DNA from: Levilactobacillus lanxiensis
Lineage (GTDB): Bacteria; Bacillota; Bacilli; Lactobacillales; Lactobacillaceae
DNA length: 64,000 nucleotides
Reading direction: 5' to 3'
Assembly (NCBI RefSeq): GCF_016861655.1
Contig: NZ_BOLN01000001.1
Coordinates: forward strand, 1 to 64,000
Shown: piece by piece, positions 32,885-42,461 of the stretch
Position numbering within the stretch: position 1 is the first letter of the stretch
Layout: each line of letters starts with the position of its first letter
Translations under genes and position numbers: made by a program
The notes under the pieces: model-generated
The model's input: only the letters and a program-made list of their open reading frames with translations
Told to the model about the DNA's origin: nothing
The model's database searches: none

Positions 32885-34882
32885 TTAATCTTTTCCACGA
32901 TACGCCAATCCCCAAAAGGCAATCAGCAGGCCAATCACACCCAGAAGCTGGTAGGCACTTTGCCCATCCGTCTGCGGTAACAGTGTGTTGCCCTTGGACT
33001 GCGCTGTCGTTGGCATGACGGGTGGCAATTTGCTGGGATGTGGCTTAGCCGGTGTCATCGCCTGATTGGTCGTTTCTCCATCCACTTGGTCAGCCGCACT
33101 GCCGGCAACACTAACTGGTACCGGCTTTACCTGATCCGGCTTACTCCCAGTATCCACCTGATCTGGTTGCTGACCGGGCGTGGGCTTCGTGGTTGGAGTC
33201 GTTCCCCCATCAGTTGGCGGCGTCACAGTCGGGGGTGTCACGACAGGAGGTGTGACAACTGGAGGCGTGACACTAGGTTTTTCCGTTGCATTCTTCCGAT
33301 AAACATAAGTAATTTCGATGGGCGTTTCTATATAGACACCTTGGGCATTCTCCGGCGTTTTACTAAGCGTATAGTCCTTTATTTTTAGCGGGGTTGTGCG
33401 GTAGGCGTCATCGACATACCCCATTGGAAGTTCATGATCCTTCTCCAGAGAGTTTCCTCCTTCATCTTGGTAATGAACGGTAATTTTTCCCGCCTGTTTA
33501 GCTGTGGTGTAGGGCTGAATCACGTACCATTCGACGTCTGAGTCATCGGAAACCACATCCCCCGGCTCCACATCTGCCATCGCCACCAAGTAGTAATAAT
33601 TGGGAAGCTGTATTTGGTGCTCCTCTAAAGGCTCCGCATCCCCTGGCTTCTGGTCCGGAATATTAACGTAGGTCAGATTTCCCCAATCGTTCTCGTCAAT
33701 ATCTCCCCCCAGCAAAACATCATCATTGGGAATATTGTGATAGATATAGCGATTGAAATAATAATCATTATGGTTATTCTCATCAATATGAAAATCCATA
33801 ATTTGTTCAACCCATTCCCCAGGACTATACAAGCCGGGGAAATCTCCGCTGGGCAGATAGTAGGGGGCCAACATATGGGCCGTCCGTTTTTCTGGGTCGA
33901 CTTTAATCGTAGGCAACGTAATATACTGTTCCGTAATCGTTAATTGCCAAAAGTCTTTGCCATTGAGCGGCCGGAAATCCGAGATTTGATTAAAGGTTAA
34001 ATAGAGTTGTTCCAGGTTATTCAGATTTTTCAACGGTGAAATATCTTTGATTCGATTGTTATCGAGAATGGCTGACCGCAAGTGTGTCAAGCCAGCTAGT
34101 GGTGAGAGGTCCACGACATCCCCAAACACTTGATAGGGGCTATTATTCGCCAATCCTCCGCCTAAGGCAATGTGTTCCAAATTCTTGGCATATTCGATGC
34201 CCTTGAGAGAGAATTCTGTGTGCCCATCAATATATGTACTAATTCCGCTTGATTCCGCATTACCTGTAATGCTTAGGGCATCTAGACGCAACATATCCTG
34301 TTGCGTAATCTCATTCTCGGCCGTCCAGGTTTTATGGTCTGCCTGTGGCTCACGCCGTAGCTCCGTCAAAACGGCCGTCTGTAGCGTCTTATTTGGCATC
34401 CACTGATCAATCGCTGCTTCCGTGCGCTTAGGTTGTTTGGGTAACGCATCAGTTTTCTCACTCACGACTTCTGACACCGGTGTCGCCGCAACCACTGCGG
34501 TCGTGGACTGTTGGTCATCAACTGGTTTATTGGCCTTAACCCGCCTTAACTTATGCTTGCCGGGCTGAGATAAAACGACGCCGTCACCGCTTAAAGCCAA
34601 CGGCGCTACTGTCCCCGGATCTGCAACAGTTCCTGGCTCCACTGCAGTCTCATCCTCTGGTCTAGATTCAGCGTTGGACGCTCCCGGTTCTAATTCTAGA
34701 CTCGTCGGCTTCGATTCTTCCTTCGTCTCCGCCGTCACCACCGACTCTGCCACCGGCGCGGTATCGGCCACCTCATCTGCCTCAGCGACCGTCCCCGTGG
34801 TCAGCTGCCAGCCGAGTCCGGCCAACGTTGCTGCCGTCCATAACCCATACTTCTGCCAATTTTTTCTTCGTCGTTTCCCCAA
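32885..34882 (-). CDS. LRR-MucBP surface protein, paralogue 1
   Basis: The 665-residue protein starts with a short secretion signal (about 1-36, GLWTAATLAGLGWQL, ending EADE) rather than the usual KxYKxGKxW form. A family block WMPNKTLQ...TYIDGHTEFSLKGIEYAKNL lies at about 165-235. Internalin-type LRRs follow (LSPLAGLTHLRSAILDNNRI, ISPLKNLNNLEQLYLTFNQI), then a beta-rich domain, one MucBP-type repeat (ITVHYQDEGGNSLEKDHELP to EITYVYRK), a Pro/Thr linker (VTPPVVTPP) and LPQTDGQS. It is probably a mucus- or host-binding adhesin. It belongs to a five-member paralogous set here. Confidence 0.82.
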   Translation of the reverse strand: MGKRRRKNWQKYGLWTAATLAGLGWQLTTGTVAEADEVADTAPVAESVVTAETKEESKPTSLELEPGASNAESRPEDETAVEPGTVADPGTVAPLALSGDGVVLSQPGKHKLRRVKANKPVDDQQSTTAVVAATPVSEVVSEKTDALPKQPKRTEAAIDQWMPNKTLQTAVLTELRREPQADHKTWTAENEITQQDMLRLDALSITGNAESSGISTYIDGHTEFSLKGIEYAKNLEHIALGGGLANNSPYQVFGDVVDLSPLAGLTHLRSAILDNNRIKDISPLKNLNNLEQLYLTFNQISDFRPLNGKDFWQLTITEQYITLPTIKVDPEKRTAHMLAPYYLPSGDFPGLYSPGEWVEQIMDFHIDENNHNDYYFNRYIYHNIPNDDVLLGGDIDENDWGNLTYVNIPDQKPGDAEPLEEHQIQLPNYYYLVAMADVEPGDVVSDDSDVEWYVIQPYTTAKQAGKITVHYQDEGGNSLEKDHELPMGYVDDAYRTTPLKIKDYTLSKTPENAQGVYIETPIEITYVYRKNATEKPSVTPPVVTPPVVTPPTVTPPTDGGTTPTTKPTPGQQPDQVDTGSKPDQVKPVPVSVAGSAADQVDGETTNQAMTPAKPHPSKLPPVMPTTAQSKGNTLLPQTDGQSAYQLLGVIGLLIAFWGLAYRGKD

Positions 34883-35063
34883 TTGTCTTCCCCCTAAAGT
34901 TCGTCAACTAGTGCCGTGTCACCGAAAATAATTATGTTAATAGTGGGACCTGCCCACCATTTCGTTAACAATTATTATAGTGGAGTGGTCGGTGAAAATC
35001 TACTATAATATTAATTATTTATAATATAACGATTGTCTTTACCCGCGTTTACATTTTGACAGT

Positions 35064-35096
35064 AAAAAGCCTCAACGTCCTAGACATCAAGGCTTT
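35064..35096 (-). terminator. Rho-independent terminator
   Basis: AAAGCCT/AGGCTTT stem, T-run on the minus strand, 12 nt after the stop at 35108. Confidence 0.75.
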
Positions 35097-35107
35097 CATC
35101 CACTCAC

Positions 35108-37282
35108 TTATTCACTTTTCCGACGAAAACCTAGCCAGCCACCAATAGTCGTCGCGGCTAGTAACGCCACGCCCCACCAGGCTGAGGTTGCTTGGTCGTT
35201 GGTCTGTGGCAGGGTTGTCGCTGGGGCTGCGGACTTCTGTGGCGTGGCAGTCGCGCTATTAGCCAACTGAACTGGCTGACCGCTGACCGTTGCCCCCGCG
35301 CCGCCTTCATCCTGGGCCGTCGTCACGGAAACGCTTGGTTTCTGATCATCATCCCCATCGCCAGTCGCCAAGTCCCCGTCGTCACCATCATTCCCATCGG
35401 TGATAAGGTCCCCACCACCGCCAGTTTCTAGCTTTTCATAAACGTAGGTGATAGTGCCATCTGCGTCGCCAAAGGTCCCGCTGGCATTTCCTGGCGTGGT
35501 CACCAGCCGATAGCCGGTCACATCTAAGGCACTCGTCGAATACGTGGTGCCTGGCTTCCCGCTAATCGTCTGGCTAGCGGCGATGTTGGTGCCATCCGCC
35601 AGCTGATAGTAAATGGTCATCGTGACATCCGCAGCCGGCGTCACGACCGGTGGAGTCACGGTACCGCCGCCATCCTTTTCATACACGTAGGTGACCTTAA
35701 TGGCCTCGCTACCGTACTGACCGGTGGCGTTTTCCGGCGTCGTTTTCAACTTGTAGCCCGGAATGTCTAGTGGCGTGGTCGTGTAGTCTTCCCCGACCAT
35801 CCCCGTTGGCAGCGTCACATCCTTGGCGATGGCGTTGCCCTGCTCGTCATGATGCTGAACGACCACGGGCGCCGCGTCCTCCGCGATATCGTAGCCCTGG
35901 GCAACCACGAACAGGTAACTGCCATACGAGTCCGAGCCATCCGCCCGGCCCGTCAGAAAGTAGTTATTTTCCTGTGGATCGACTGTCACGGTCGGATACT
36001 CCGTGATGCCCGGAATCTGTGGCTTCAGCTCCGTATAGTTCAGTCCGCCCTGACCGTCACTGACCCCAACCCCACCGGTGAAGTAGAAACGGTAGGTAAA
36101 GGCGCCGTTGTAGTAGAAGACGGGGTCGGCGATTCGGACCGCCACCTGCTCCAGCTGAATCAGGTCGCCATCAATCGTGATAAATTGAATCTTCAGGTGG
36201 GCACTCAGGTCCGTGGCACTCACCTTAACGGGGTCCAAAATCACCATTTGTGAGCCCGCATGAAAACTATTATAGTTGATGCCCTTTAACGGTGAGAAAT
36301 CATGGATACGGTTGTACGACAGCAGGAGTTCTTTAAGGTTTGTCAAATTGGCTAGTGGTGTCACATCGGTGATTCGGTTGTGTTGCAGGTCCAGCTTTTC
36401 GAGCTTAGTCAACCCCGCTAACGGCGTCACATCAGCGATGTCACCATAGTAGGCCCCCGGGGCCGTGTTGAAATTTCCAGCCCCCATGCTTAACGACGTG
36501 AGGTTTGTCGCATATTCCAAGCCAACCAGTGAGAACTCAGTCTTGCCATCGATATAGGTGCCGGCCCCACTCTGGATTGACAGGGTCTTCAACAGCGCCA
36601 TGTCTGCCTGAGTAATGTCATCGACGCTGTTCCAACTCTGACCTGGGTTCTGAGATTTCAGATTTTTCAAAACGGCCTGTTGGAGTGTGGTGTTGGGCAT
36701 CCACTCGCTGATAGCGGTTGCCCGCTGCTGATGCGCCAGCTTCACCGTGGCCGGCTTGGCAACCTCGGCCTTGACCAATTTCACGGCCTTCAACTCGGTC
36801 GTTGCGCCGGTCTGCTTGTGGGTCTTGGGCTTGGCCGTTTCTGAAATAGGCACGGCCGTTTCCGGTACGGTGTCGGCCGCGATAGGCTCGGCAGTCTGTG
36901 GATCTTCTGTCGTGACATCCGTCGCTGGTTTCTCTGGCGTGGTGGTCGTCTTGTCTTCGGCTTCAGTTTCGAGGTCGCCTGCTGTTACCGAATCGTTTAT
37001 GGTACCGCTTTCATTTTCAACATTAGTAACCGTCTCTGTTTCTGTCATGGTTGGATGACCGTCAACGTCTGGTGTCGTGAGCGTCACTTCTTGATCCTGA
37101 TGGGCGTTCGTCGTGGTCGTCGTCTCTGCTTTGGCTGGGGAAGGTGTTTCACCAGTGGTATCCGCTTGGACACTCTCTGGCGCCGCAAACGCAAGCGCTG
37201 CCGTTAAAACGCCGGCAAACACCCACGTGCGCCCCTTCTTATACATCTTCACCCGGTGTGTTGATTCATCCCGTTTAAGCAC
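35108..37282 (-). CDS. LRR-MucBP surface protein, paralogue 2
   Basis: About 724 residues from the GTG at 37282, five bases after AGGAGGA; the frame remains open to 37366. The signal is KMYKKGRTWVFAGVLT. A Thr/Glu-rich segment precedes the family block (ISEWMPNTTLQ, TYIDGKTEFSLVGLEYATNL), LRRs (VTPLAGLTKLEKLDLQHNRI, VTPLANLTNLKELLLSYNRI), a beta domain, two MucBP-type repeats (VVVQHHDEQGN... and VTMTIYYQLADGT...), an Asp/Gly-rich linker and LPQTNDQ. Same architecture as paralogues 1 and 3-5, with its own terminator. Confidence 0.83.
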   Translation of the reverse strand: MLKRDESTHRVKMYKKGRTWVFAGVLTAALAFAAPESVQADTTGETPSPAKAETTTTTNAHQDQEVTLTTPDVDGHPTMTETETVTNVENESGTINDSVTAGDLETEAEDKTTTTPEKPATDVTTEDPQTAEPIAADTVPETAVPISETAKPKTHKQTGATTELKAVKLVKAEVAKPATVKLAHQQRATAISEWMPNTTLQQAVLKNLKSQNPGQSWNSVDDITQADMALLKTLSIQSGAGTYIDGKTEFSLVGLEYATNLTSLSMGAGNFNTAPGAYYGDIADVTPLAGLTKLEKLDLQHNRITDVTPLANLTNLKELLLSYNRIHDFSPLKGINYNSFHAGSQMVILDPVKVSATDLSAHLKIQFITIDGDLIQLEQVAVRIADPVFYYNGAFTYRFYFTGGVGVSDGQGGLNYTELKPQIPGITEYPTVTVDPQENNYFLTGRADGSDSYGSYLFVVAQGYDIAEDAAPVVVQHHDEQGNAIAKDVTLPTGMVGEDYTTTPLDIPGYKLKTTPENATGQYGSEAIKVTYVYEKDGGGTVTPPVVTPAADVTMTIYYQLADGTNIAASQTISGKPGTTYSTSALDVTGYRLVTTPGNASGTFGDADGTITYVYEKLETGGGGDLITDGNDGDDGDLATGDGDDDQKPSVSVTTAQDEGGAGATVSGQPVQLANSATATPQKSAAPATTLPQTNDQATSAWWGVALLAATTIGGWLGFRRKSE

Positions 37283-37483
37283 ATTAATCCTCCTCAATTT
37301 GTCGGCATCATTGCCGGTAGCAACAGTGGTGTAACGAAATCGATAATTAGTGTGGTAGTTGGTCATCCTTAACCACCCCTAGTATAACCGGTTATCGCTT
37401 GAAAAGCCAGCATAGGATAAAACATTAATAGTGTAGTTCGTCACTTGAATTAGTTCGACCCACATCTATTTTTCGAGTATGTT

Positions 37484-37516
37484 AAAGGGCGCCAATGGTT
37501 TCGTTGGCGCCCTTTT
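37484..37516. terminator. Terminator of paralogue 3 gene
   Basis: AAAGGGCGCCAA pairs with TTGGCGCCCTTT (12 bp), with T residues on the plus side and TTTA on the minus side. It lies 18 nt after the stop at 37534. Confidence 0.8.
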
Positions 37517-37533
37517 GGGTTGTAATGCTTTGA

Positions 37534-39969
37534 TTATTGCTCTTTATGCTTCAACTTTAATCCAAATAGTCCCAAGACCATAACTAACAGCGCAATACCC
37601 CAAGACTGTGAACTTTGCTCGTCATCATTGGTCTGCGGCAAACTACCCGTCACTGTCTTCGAAATATTTGGCTGGTCTGTCTGCTTACCAGCCTTGAACA
37701 CCGCTGTGGTAACTGCCTGATTACCATGACTGCCAGTTAAAGTATCTGTCTGGTCACCCGTTTGAGGTTTCTTCGCCGGTATCTGTTTGTCAACGGATGG
37801 CGTAATCGCTGGTTTATTCAGTTGCGTCGTTGGCCTGTCTGTATCTGGTGTAATTTTATCTCCAGTTCCACCAGTCTTCTCGTAAATATAGGTGACCGCA
37901 AAGTCCTTGTTACCCAATGTACCACTGGCATTAGCTGGCGTCACAGATAATTGATACCCATCTGCTACCTTTACGGCGGGACTAGTCGTATAGGTATCCC
38001 CCACCTTACCCGTGACAGTTACGTCCGGTGCAACCATGGTACCATCCGCTGTTTGATAATGAACAGTGACTGTAATTTTTTGCTCAGGCGTAACGACTGG
38101 TGGGGTAACAGTCCCAGTGTTCTTGTTATACACGAAGGTAACCTTAGTTGGCTTGTCCGTGAAAATCCCTTGAGCATCCCCTTGCGTTTCTTTGTAAGTA
38201 TATCCGTCAATATCAAGGTAATCTATATTGTAAGCTTTTCCAATTTGACCAGAAATTTCTATGTTGTCGTGAATTGGATTTCCAGACTCATCCTTGTAGT
38301 ACACGGCCACGGTTGTCATCGTAGCCTTTTTATAAATGAAATCGATTGGTTTGGGCGTAGGAGAAAAGATTCCTGTGATTGTCGACGGTGTCTCATAACC
38401 AGCAATATTTGGTGCGTCAAAGCTAAATTTTTTCCCAATCACTCCATTAACTATATTATTCGGCCTAAGTGGCTTGCGCTGCTCATCCAAATATCTAACC
38501 GTGACTGACACTAAGCTATCACTAATTTCGTACGGCTGTACCACCACAATAAACGGCTCACTAGTGCTAGCAGGGTAAGCATACGTTCCAACCATGTAAA
38601 ATAGCAGCTGATTGGGCACCACCTGTGCACCACTATACTTGGAAAAGGGATAGAGTCCATTGTTCTTCAAATTGGTATAAACTAGCCCGCCATCTTTCTC
38701 TGTTGCAACACCACCACGTCCACACAACCAAAACTTTTCAGTCGAGGGCGTTATATACTCGGCAGGAACAAGCGTTGCTCCTCCTCCTTGAATCAGCGGC
38801 GCCAACTGTCCGCCAGGAAGATAAGCCCTAAATGGCATTTCAGCAGTTCTCGTTGCGCTTGAAACGTAGATTTTAGGCAACGTGATAAACTGTGATTCGT
38901 AGTTGAAATATGTATACTGATTTGGATTTAGTGATGAAAAATCCGAAATTTTGTTGAACTCCAATTGCAGGCTAGTAACATTCTTTAAATTTGCAAGTGG
39001 CGTCACATCAGAGATTGAATTACATTCAAGCCAAACCGTCTGTAATTTTGTTAAATTTTTCAATGGTGAAATATCTTCAATTCCAGAGTAGATGGGTGAC
39101 AATGCATCTTGTGCTTGGGCTAACCCATTAAATACAATGCTTGTAAGATTAGTTGCGTATTGAAGGCCTTCCAAAGAATAGGGTGTGTGCCCATCAATCC
39201 ATGTTGTTCCACTGCCATTCAAACTGGTTAGATACAACATGTCCGATTGCGTAATATCTCTAACATTTTTCCATCTTTTGCCATTGGGTGAAATATTATT
39301 CAGTGTCTTTAATATTTCTGCCTGCAATTTAGTATTTGGCATCCACTCGTCAATCGACTCCTCAGTCTCAGCAACCGGTTGGACCACCGTTACAGCAGAT
39401 GTTTGTGTTGACGGGATTGACCGCAACTTTGGATTTAATTTCTGGATCTCAGGTCCCTTGTTTACTACCACAGGGTTTGAATCATCTGGTAGCGTGGCTT
39501 GTCTGTCAGATTGATTCACCGATGCTACTGCTGTGGGCTTCTCAGTCACTTTATTTTCATCCACTGAGTCAGTCTTTTCCTGCGATGAAGTGTCAGTACT
39601 CCTTATCCCATCCGAATCTACGCGATTTGAATCTTTAATCGTTTCTGAGTTTGATGGTGTTTGCGGATCTGCAACAGGTGTCTGCACAAAACCTTCACCG
39701 TCTTTGGTAGCTTGTTTATCAGCTTCATCCGTTGCCGGATCTTTTTCAGTGACAGTCAACGTTTGCGTCTTCTGCTGATTTAAAATTGTCTCCTGGTTAG
39801 AGTCCGCCATAACATTTTCCTGATTAGCACCAGCATCGGGCACAACATCCGCAGATACCGGCTGACTATCCAAGATTCCCCACACCAACGAGACCGCGAC
39901 CGTGGTCATCACTAGCCATCTTTTATCCGCATTATACATTATTTTATATTTTCTAATAACTTTGTCCAT
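37534..39969 (-). CDS. LRR-MucBP surface protein, paralogue 3
   Basis: The 811-residue protein starts with ATG after AGGGGGAG. The signal is a degenerate KxYKxGKxW (KIMYNADKRWLVMTTVAV). Low-complexity polar region to about 200; family block IDEWMPNTKLQ and TWIDGHTPYSLEGLQYATNL; LRRs (ISPLKNLTKLQTVWLECNSI, VTPLANLKNVTSLQLEFNKI); beta domain; three MucBP-type repeats (about 500-690); Lys/Pro-rich linker; LPQTNDDEQ and a terminal helix with KLKHKEQ. The last MucBP repeat (VTVHYQTADGT) is nearly the same as those of paralogues 4 and 5. Confidence 0.83.
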   Translation of the reverse strand: MDKVIRKYKIMYNADKRWLVMTTVAVSLVWGILDSQPVSADVVPDAGANQENVMADSNQETILNQQKTQTLTVTEKDPATDEADKQATKDGEGFVQTPVADPQTPSNSETIKDSNRVDSDGIRSTDTSSQEKTDSVDENKVTEKPTAVASVNQSDRQATLPDDSNPVVVNKGPEIQKLNPKLRSIPSTQTSAVTVVQPVAETEESIDEWMPNTKLQAEILKTLNNISPNGKRWKNVRDITQSDMLYLTSLNGSGTTWIDGHTPYSLEGLQYATNLTSIVFNGLAQAQDALSPIYSGIEDISPLKNLTKLQTVWLECNSISDVTPLANLKNVTSLQLEFNKISDFSSLNPNQYTYFNYESQFITLPKIYVSSATRTAEMPFRAYLPGGQLAPLIQGGGATLVPAEYITPSTEKFWLCGRGGVATEKDGGLVYTNLKNNGLYPFSKYSGAQVVPNQLLFYMVGTYAYPASTSEPFIVVVQPYEISDSLVSVTVRYLDEQRKPLRPNNIVNGVIGKKFSFDAPNIAGYETPSTITGIFSPTPKPIDFIYKKATMTTVAVYYKDESGNPIHDNIEISGQIGKAYNIDYLDIDGYTYKETQGDAQGIFTDKPTKVTFVYNKNTGTVTPPVVTPEQKITVTVHYQTADGTMVAPDVTVTGKVGDTYTTSPAVKVADGYQLSVTPANASGTLGNKDFAVTYIYEKTGGTGDKITPDTDRPTTQLNKPAITPSVDKQIPAKKPQTGDQTDTLTGSHGNQAVTTAVFKAGKQTDQPNISKTVTGSLPQTNDDEQSSQSWGIALLVMVLGLFGLKLKHKEQ

Positions 39970-40163
39970 ATAAACTCCCCCTATTCAGTCCCTACTCTCT
40001 TATCCAACTTGTAAGCAGGCTATAACGGCCATCTCACAAAATCATTATATGAAATATCCACATAGCAATCAAGTAAATATGTGAAACCTTTCTTCTTAAT
40101 AACTAATTTTATATTCTAGTCTTACTTTAGCAATAATCATTACCGGTTTAATTCAATTCCAAA

Positions 40164-40196
40164 TAAAAAACGAGCCAAATATCATTCAGCTCGTCT
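40164..40196 (-). terminator. Rho-independent terminator
   Basis: ACGAGC/GCTCGT stem followed by TTTTTT on the minus strand, about 70 nt after the stop at 40267. Confidence 0.7.
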
Positions 40197-40266
40197 TAAC
40201 GTGATTGCGTACTTTATTTATAAATTGAAACCAATTTAATACAGCCATCCCGGCTAGGGCCACTGC

Positions 40267-41133
40267 CTACTCGTTATCATCCTCATAGCTCACCGCGTAA
40301 AACGCTCGGTAATCTGTCGGTGTTTTCCCGGTCAATTGATTGTCTGGTAGCGTGTAAAAACCAATGCCTACCTGAGGTGATGCTTGCCAACTGGACAGTA
40401 AATCATCAAAAAATTCTGCCATGTTTTTAACCTGACTGGTGTAACTCGTCCCACGACTTAATCGTTGATTAAAATCACTAATGGTTATGTAGGCCATGCT
40501 CCCATTCATATGTGACGTTCCTACATCAATCTTCTGAATAGCCGCCAAGCTATTTGCATCCCGATTCAAGTAATTTTGAGCTTCTAACTGAGAAAGCTGG
40601 TTTGCCTTGGCTTTAAATTTAAAATTCGGTCGCAACTTCTGCTCGTAAGCAACAACGTCCCGATCAAACTTCGCGGTGCTTTTAGCACTGGTCAAATCAA
40701 GCTTCCCCTTCAGAATCGGTGTCTGCCCAGCATTGCCCAATCCAGGTGTGACACCGGCTTTCAAATAACCGCGCCAGACCCAGCCGCCAAACAAGCCGTC
40801 AGAAGTCTTAACGTGATAATAGATGCGCGATTTCCCAGTTGCTTTCACCCGAACCTTCTCATGCGCATCGGTGAAAAACGTATGGTGGGTCAACGTATCT
40901 AATGTCGCCTGGTAGCGAATCCCCAGGTGTTTGGAGTAACGCGCGCCCGCAGCCCCCGTTGGATGATAAGCCTTGCGGGCCATACTCCGCCGCCACACTA
41001 ATTTAACTGAATTCGCGCGTTGCTGAGAATAATGTGCCCCCATGAGCAAAGTAGCAGCTGTAGCGGTCGTCCCCGACATCATCGACCCAACCACAATTCC
41101 CAACACCCATAATTGTTTCACTGAAATTTTCAT
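40267..41133 (-). CDS. Secreted protein with SH3-like surface domain
   Basis: The 288-residue protein has a signal peptide (1-27, ending ATAA). Residues 60-128 contain a domain ending in GGWVWRGYLKAG, shared in pattern with the NlpC/P60 protein (GWIWHGYLQ) and the CAP protein (GWILRSYLK) further right; it resembles the SH3-like wall-associated repeat common in lactobacilli. Residues 150-288 form an alpha/beta region of no recognised family. The ATG follows GGGAGG. It probably stays wall-associated. Function unknown. Confidence 0.7.
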   Translation of the reverse strand: MKISVKQLWVLGIVVGSMMSGTTATAATLLMGAHYSQQRANSVKLVWRRSMARKAYHPTGAAGARYSKHLGIRYQATLDTLTHHTFFTDAHEKVRVKATGKSRIYYHVKTSDGLFGGWVWRGYLKAGVTPGLGNAGQTPILKGKLDLTSAKSTAKFDRDVVAYEQKLRPNFKFKAKANQLSQLEAQNYLNRDANSLAAIQKIDVGTSHMNGSMAYITISDFNQRLSRGTSYTSQVKNMAEFFDDLLSSWQASPQVGIGFYTLPDNQLTGKTPTDYRAFYAVSYEDDNE

Positions 41134-41306
41134 CTTCTACCTCCCGTTATGTCCTTAACTTTAGCAGATGTAGCCCTGGTTACCAAGCCAAAATTCATCG
41201 TTCTTTAAGAAGGTCATGACAACAATACTTTATTAAAATTTTTATCCTGAAACCAGACAGGACAATGGTTCAAGTCTGTTTGCGCACTCTCGACCCTTAG
41301 CAGATT

Positions 41307-41353
41307 GAAAAATGCCCCTCTCACGGTATTATTCCGGAAGATAGGACATTTTT
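41307..41353 (-). terminator. Rho-independent terminator
   Basis: AAAATGTCCTATCTTCCGG pairs imperfectly with CCGTGAGAGGGGCATTTT, then TTTTT on the minus strand. It is downstream of the DUF2798-like gene. Confidence 0.7.
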
Positions 41354-41391
41354 GCGTCAAAAATTTCATTTTAAATTCAACAATCCCTACC

Positions 41392-41850
41392 CTAAACCCG
41401 CTGCTTCCGTGTCATCAGTCGTTGAATCGCCGGCATAATCAAGAGATCACGGACAAAATAGGCCATCGTCAAGGTACTAAAGAAGCTCAGGACAAACTGC
41501 GTCACCGTCATGTGGGCCAGTGTTCCGTTCATCAAGAGCGCGCGGGTACTCATGGTAAAACACATCACCAGCAGCATCGTCCAGCTACGAATCGTGCCGG
41601 CCCTTAGCTGAATGGCAGACGCATTGACCAGCGGCCGCGTCCCTATTTTGACTAGCAACGTACTCAGATTACTGACGACCAACACATTGAGGACAAACGC
41701 AAATAGAATCGTCGGTCCGACAGACAGTCCAAACACCCGCCACATGTTGGCATTGATCCCCATATTTTTTGCCATGCCTAGCCAACTCATGCTGCTAGCC
41801 ATCCCCGTGCACATCAAGAAAGAAAAAATCAAGCGCTGTTTCAAAGTCAT
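41392..41850 (-). CDS. DUF2798-like four-helix membrane protein
   Basis: The 152-residue protein has four hydrophobic segments (about 9-26, 38-65, 88-108, 115-138) and resembles the DUF2798 family. Function unknown. The ATG follows GGGAGG. It is divergent from a MarR-type repressor, and the 100-bp spacer contains two ATAGTTGA-type palindromic boxes, so it is probably the regulated target of that MarR. Confidence 0.7.
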   Translation of the reverse strand: MTLKQRLIFSFLMCTGMASSMSWLGMAKNMGINANMWRVFGLSVGPTILFAFVLNVLVVSNLSTLLVKIGTRPLVNASAIQLRAGTIRSWTMLLVMCFTMSTRALLMNGTLAHMTVTQFVLSFFSTLTMAYFVRDLLIMPAIQRLMTRKQRV

Positions 41851-41863
41851 TTAAAATCCTCCC

Positions 41864-41920
41864 ATAGTTGATAAATCAACTATTAAAGAATAACCGAATT
41901 TAGTTTATTTGTCAACTATA
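41864..41920. promoter_or_regulatory. Twin MarR-type operators between divergent genes
   Basis: ATAGTTGAT-AA-ATCAACTAT (41864-41883) is a perfect palindrome. A second, weaker box (TAGTTTATTTGTCAACTATA, 41901-41920) has the same half-site. Their position between divergent starts suggests joint repression by the MarR protein. Confidence 0.7.
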
Positions 41921-41956
41921 TGTTATGCTATACTAAACAAAAAGGAGGCCGTTGTT

Positions 41957-42391
41957 TTGGATATCACCAAGATTGGCAAGTTTATCGGCGCACTCCACCG
42001 TCGCTTTCAGATTGCCATGAATCACGAACTGACGCTACCCGAGATCAATGCCAGCAACGCCAATTTTCTGCTCTTCATCAATGAGCACGATGGCGTCACG
42101 GCTAAACAAATTACGACCGAGCTTGCCATCAATAAGGGCCTAGTGAGCCGCGAATTGACCCGACTTGAACACGCCAGCTACATCACCAGAACCCCCGATG
42201 ACAGCGACCGCCGAATCACTTGGATTCGCATCACGCCTAAGGGAAAGGCCGCTTGTAAGACGATTCGTCAGCTCAAACAGTCGCTTTGGGACCAGGTTCT
42301 GGGCGACGTCCCTGCCAACGATGTTGAACTGGTCTATACGCAGTTAGAAGCCTGGAGTGAACAGGCTAAAAAGTTTGATCAGACTAAATAA
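41957..42391 (+). CDS. MarR-family regulator
   Basis: About 144 residues from the TTG at 41957, eight bases after AAAGGAGG; the longer frame from 41909 would include the operator and binding site. The winged helix (TAKQITTELAINKGLVSRELTRLEHASYITRTPDDSDRRI) with the DxDxR-like wing loop is typical MarR. It is divergent from the DUF2798-like gene and probably represses both through the twin operators. It shares a 20-bp-stem terminator with the convergent surface-protein gene. Confidence 0.88.
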   Translation: MDITKIGKFIGALHRRFQIAMNHELTLPEINASNANFLLFINEHDGVTAKQITTELAINKGLVSRELTRLEHASYITRTPDDSDRRITWIRITPKGKAACKTIRQLKQSLWDQVLGDVPANDVELVYTQLEAWSEQAKKFDQTK

Positions 42392-42397
42392 ACGCCA

Positions 42398-42450
42398 AAA
42401 CAGACAGTCATGGCTCGACAAGTATCTTTGCCGAGCCATGACTGTCTGTT
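42398..42450. terminator. Bidirectional terminator
   Basis: AAACAGACAGTCATGGCTCG pairs perfectly with its complement (20 bp), serving the MarR gene on plus and the paralogue 4 gene on minus. Confidence 0.9.
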
Positions 42451-42461
42451 TGATTACGTGC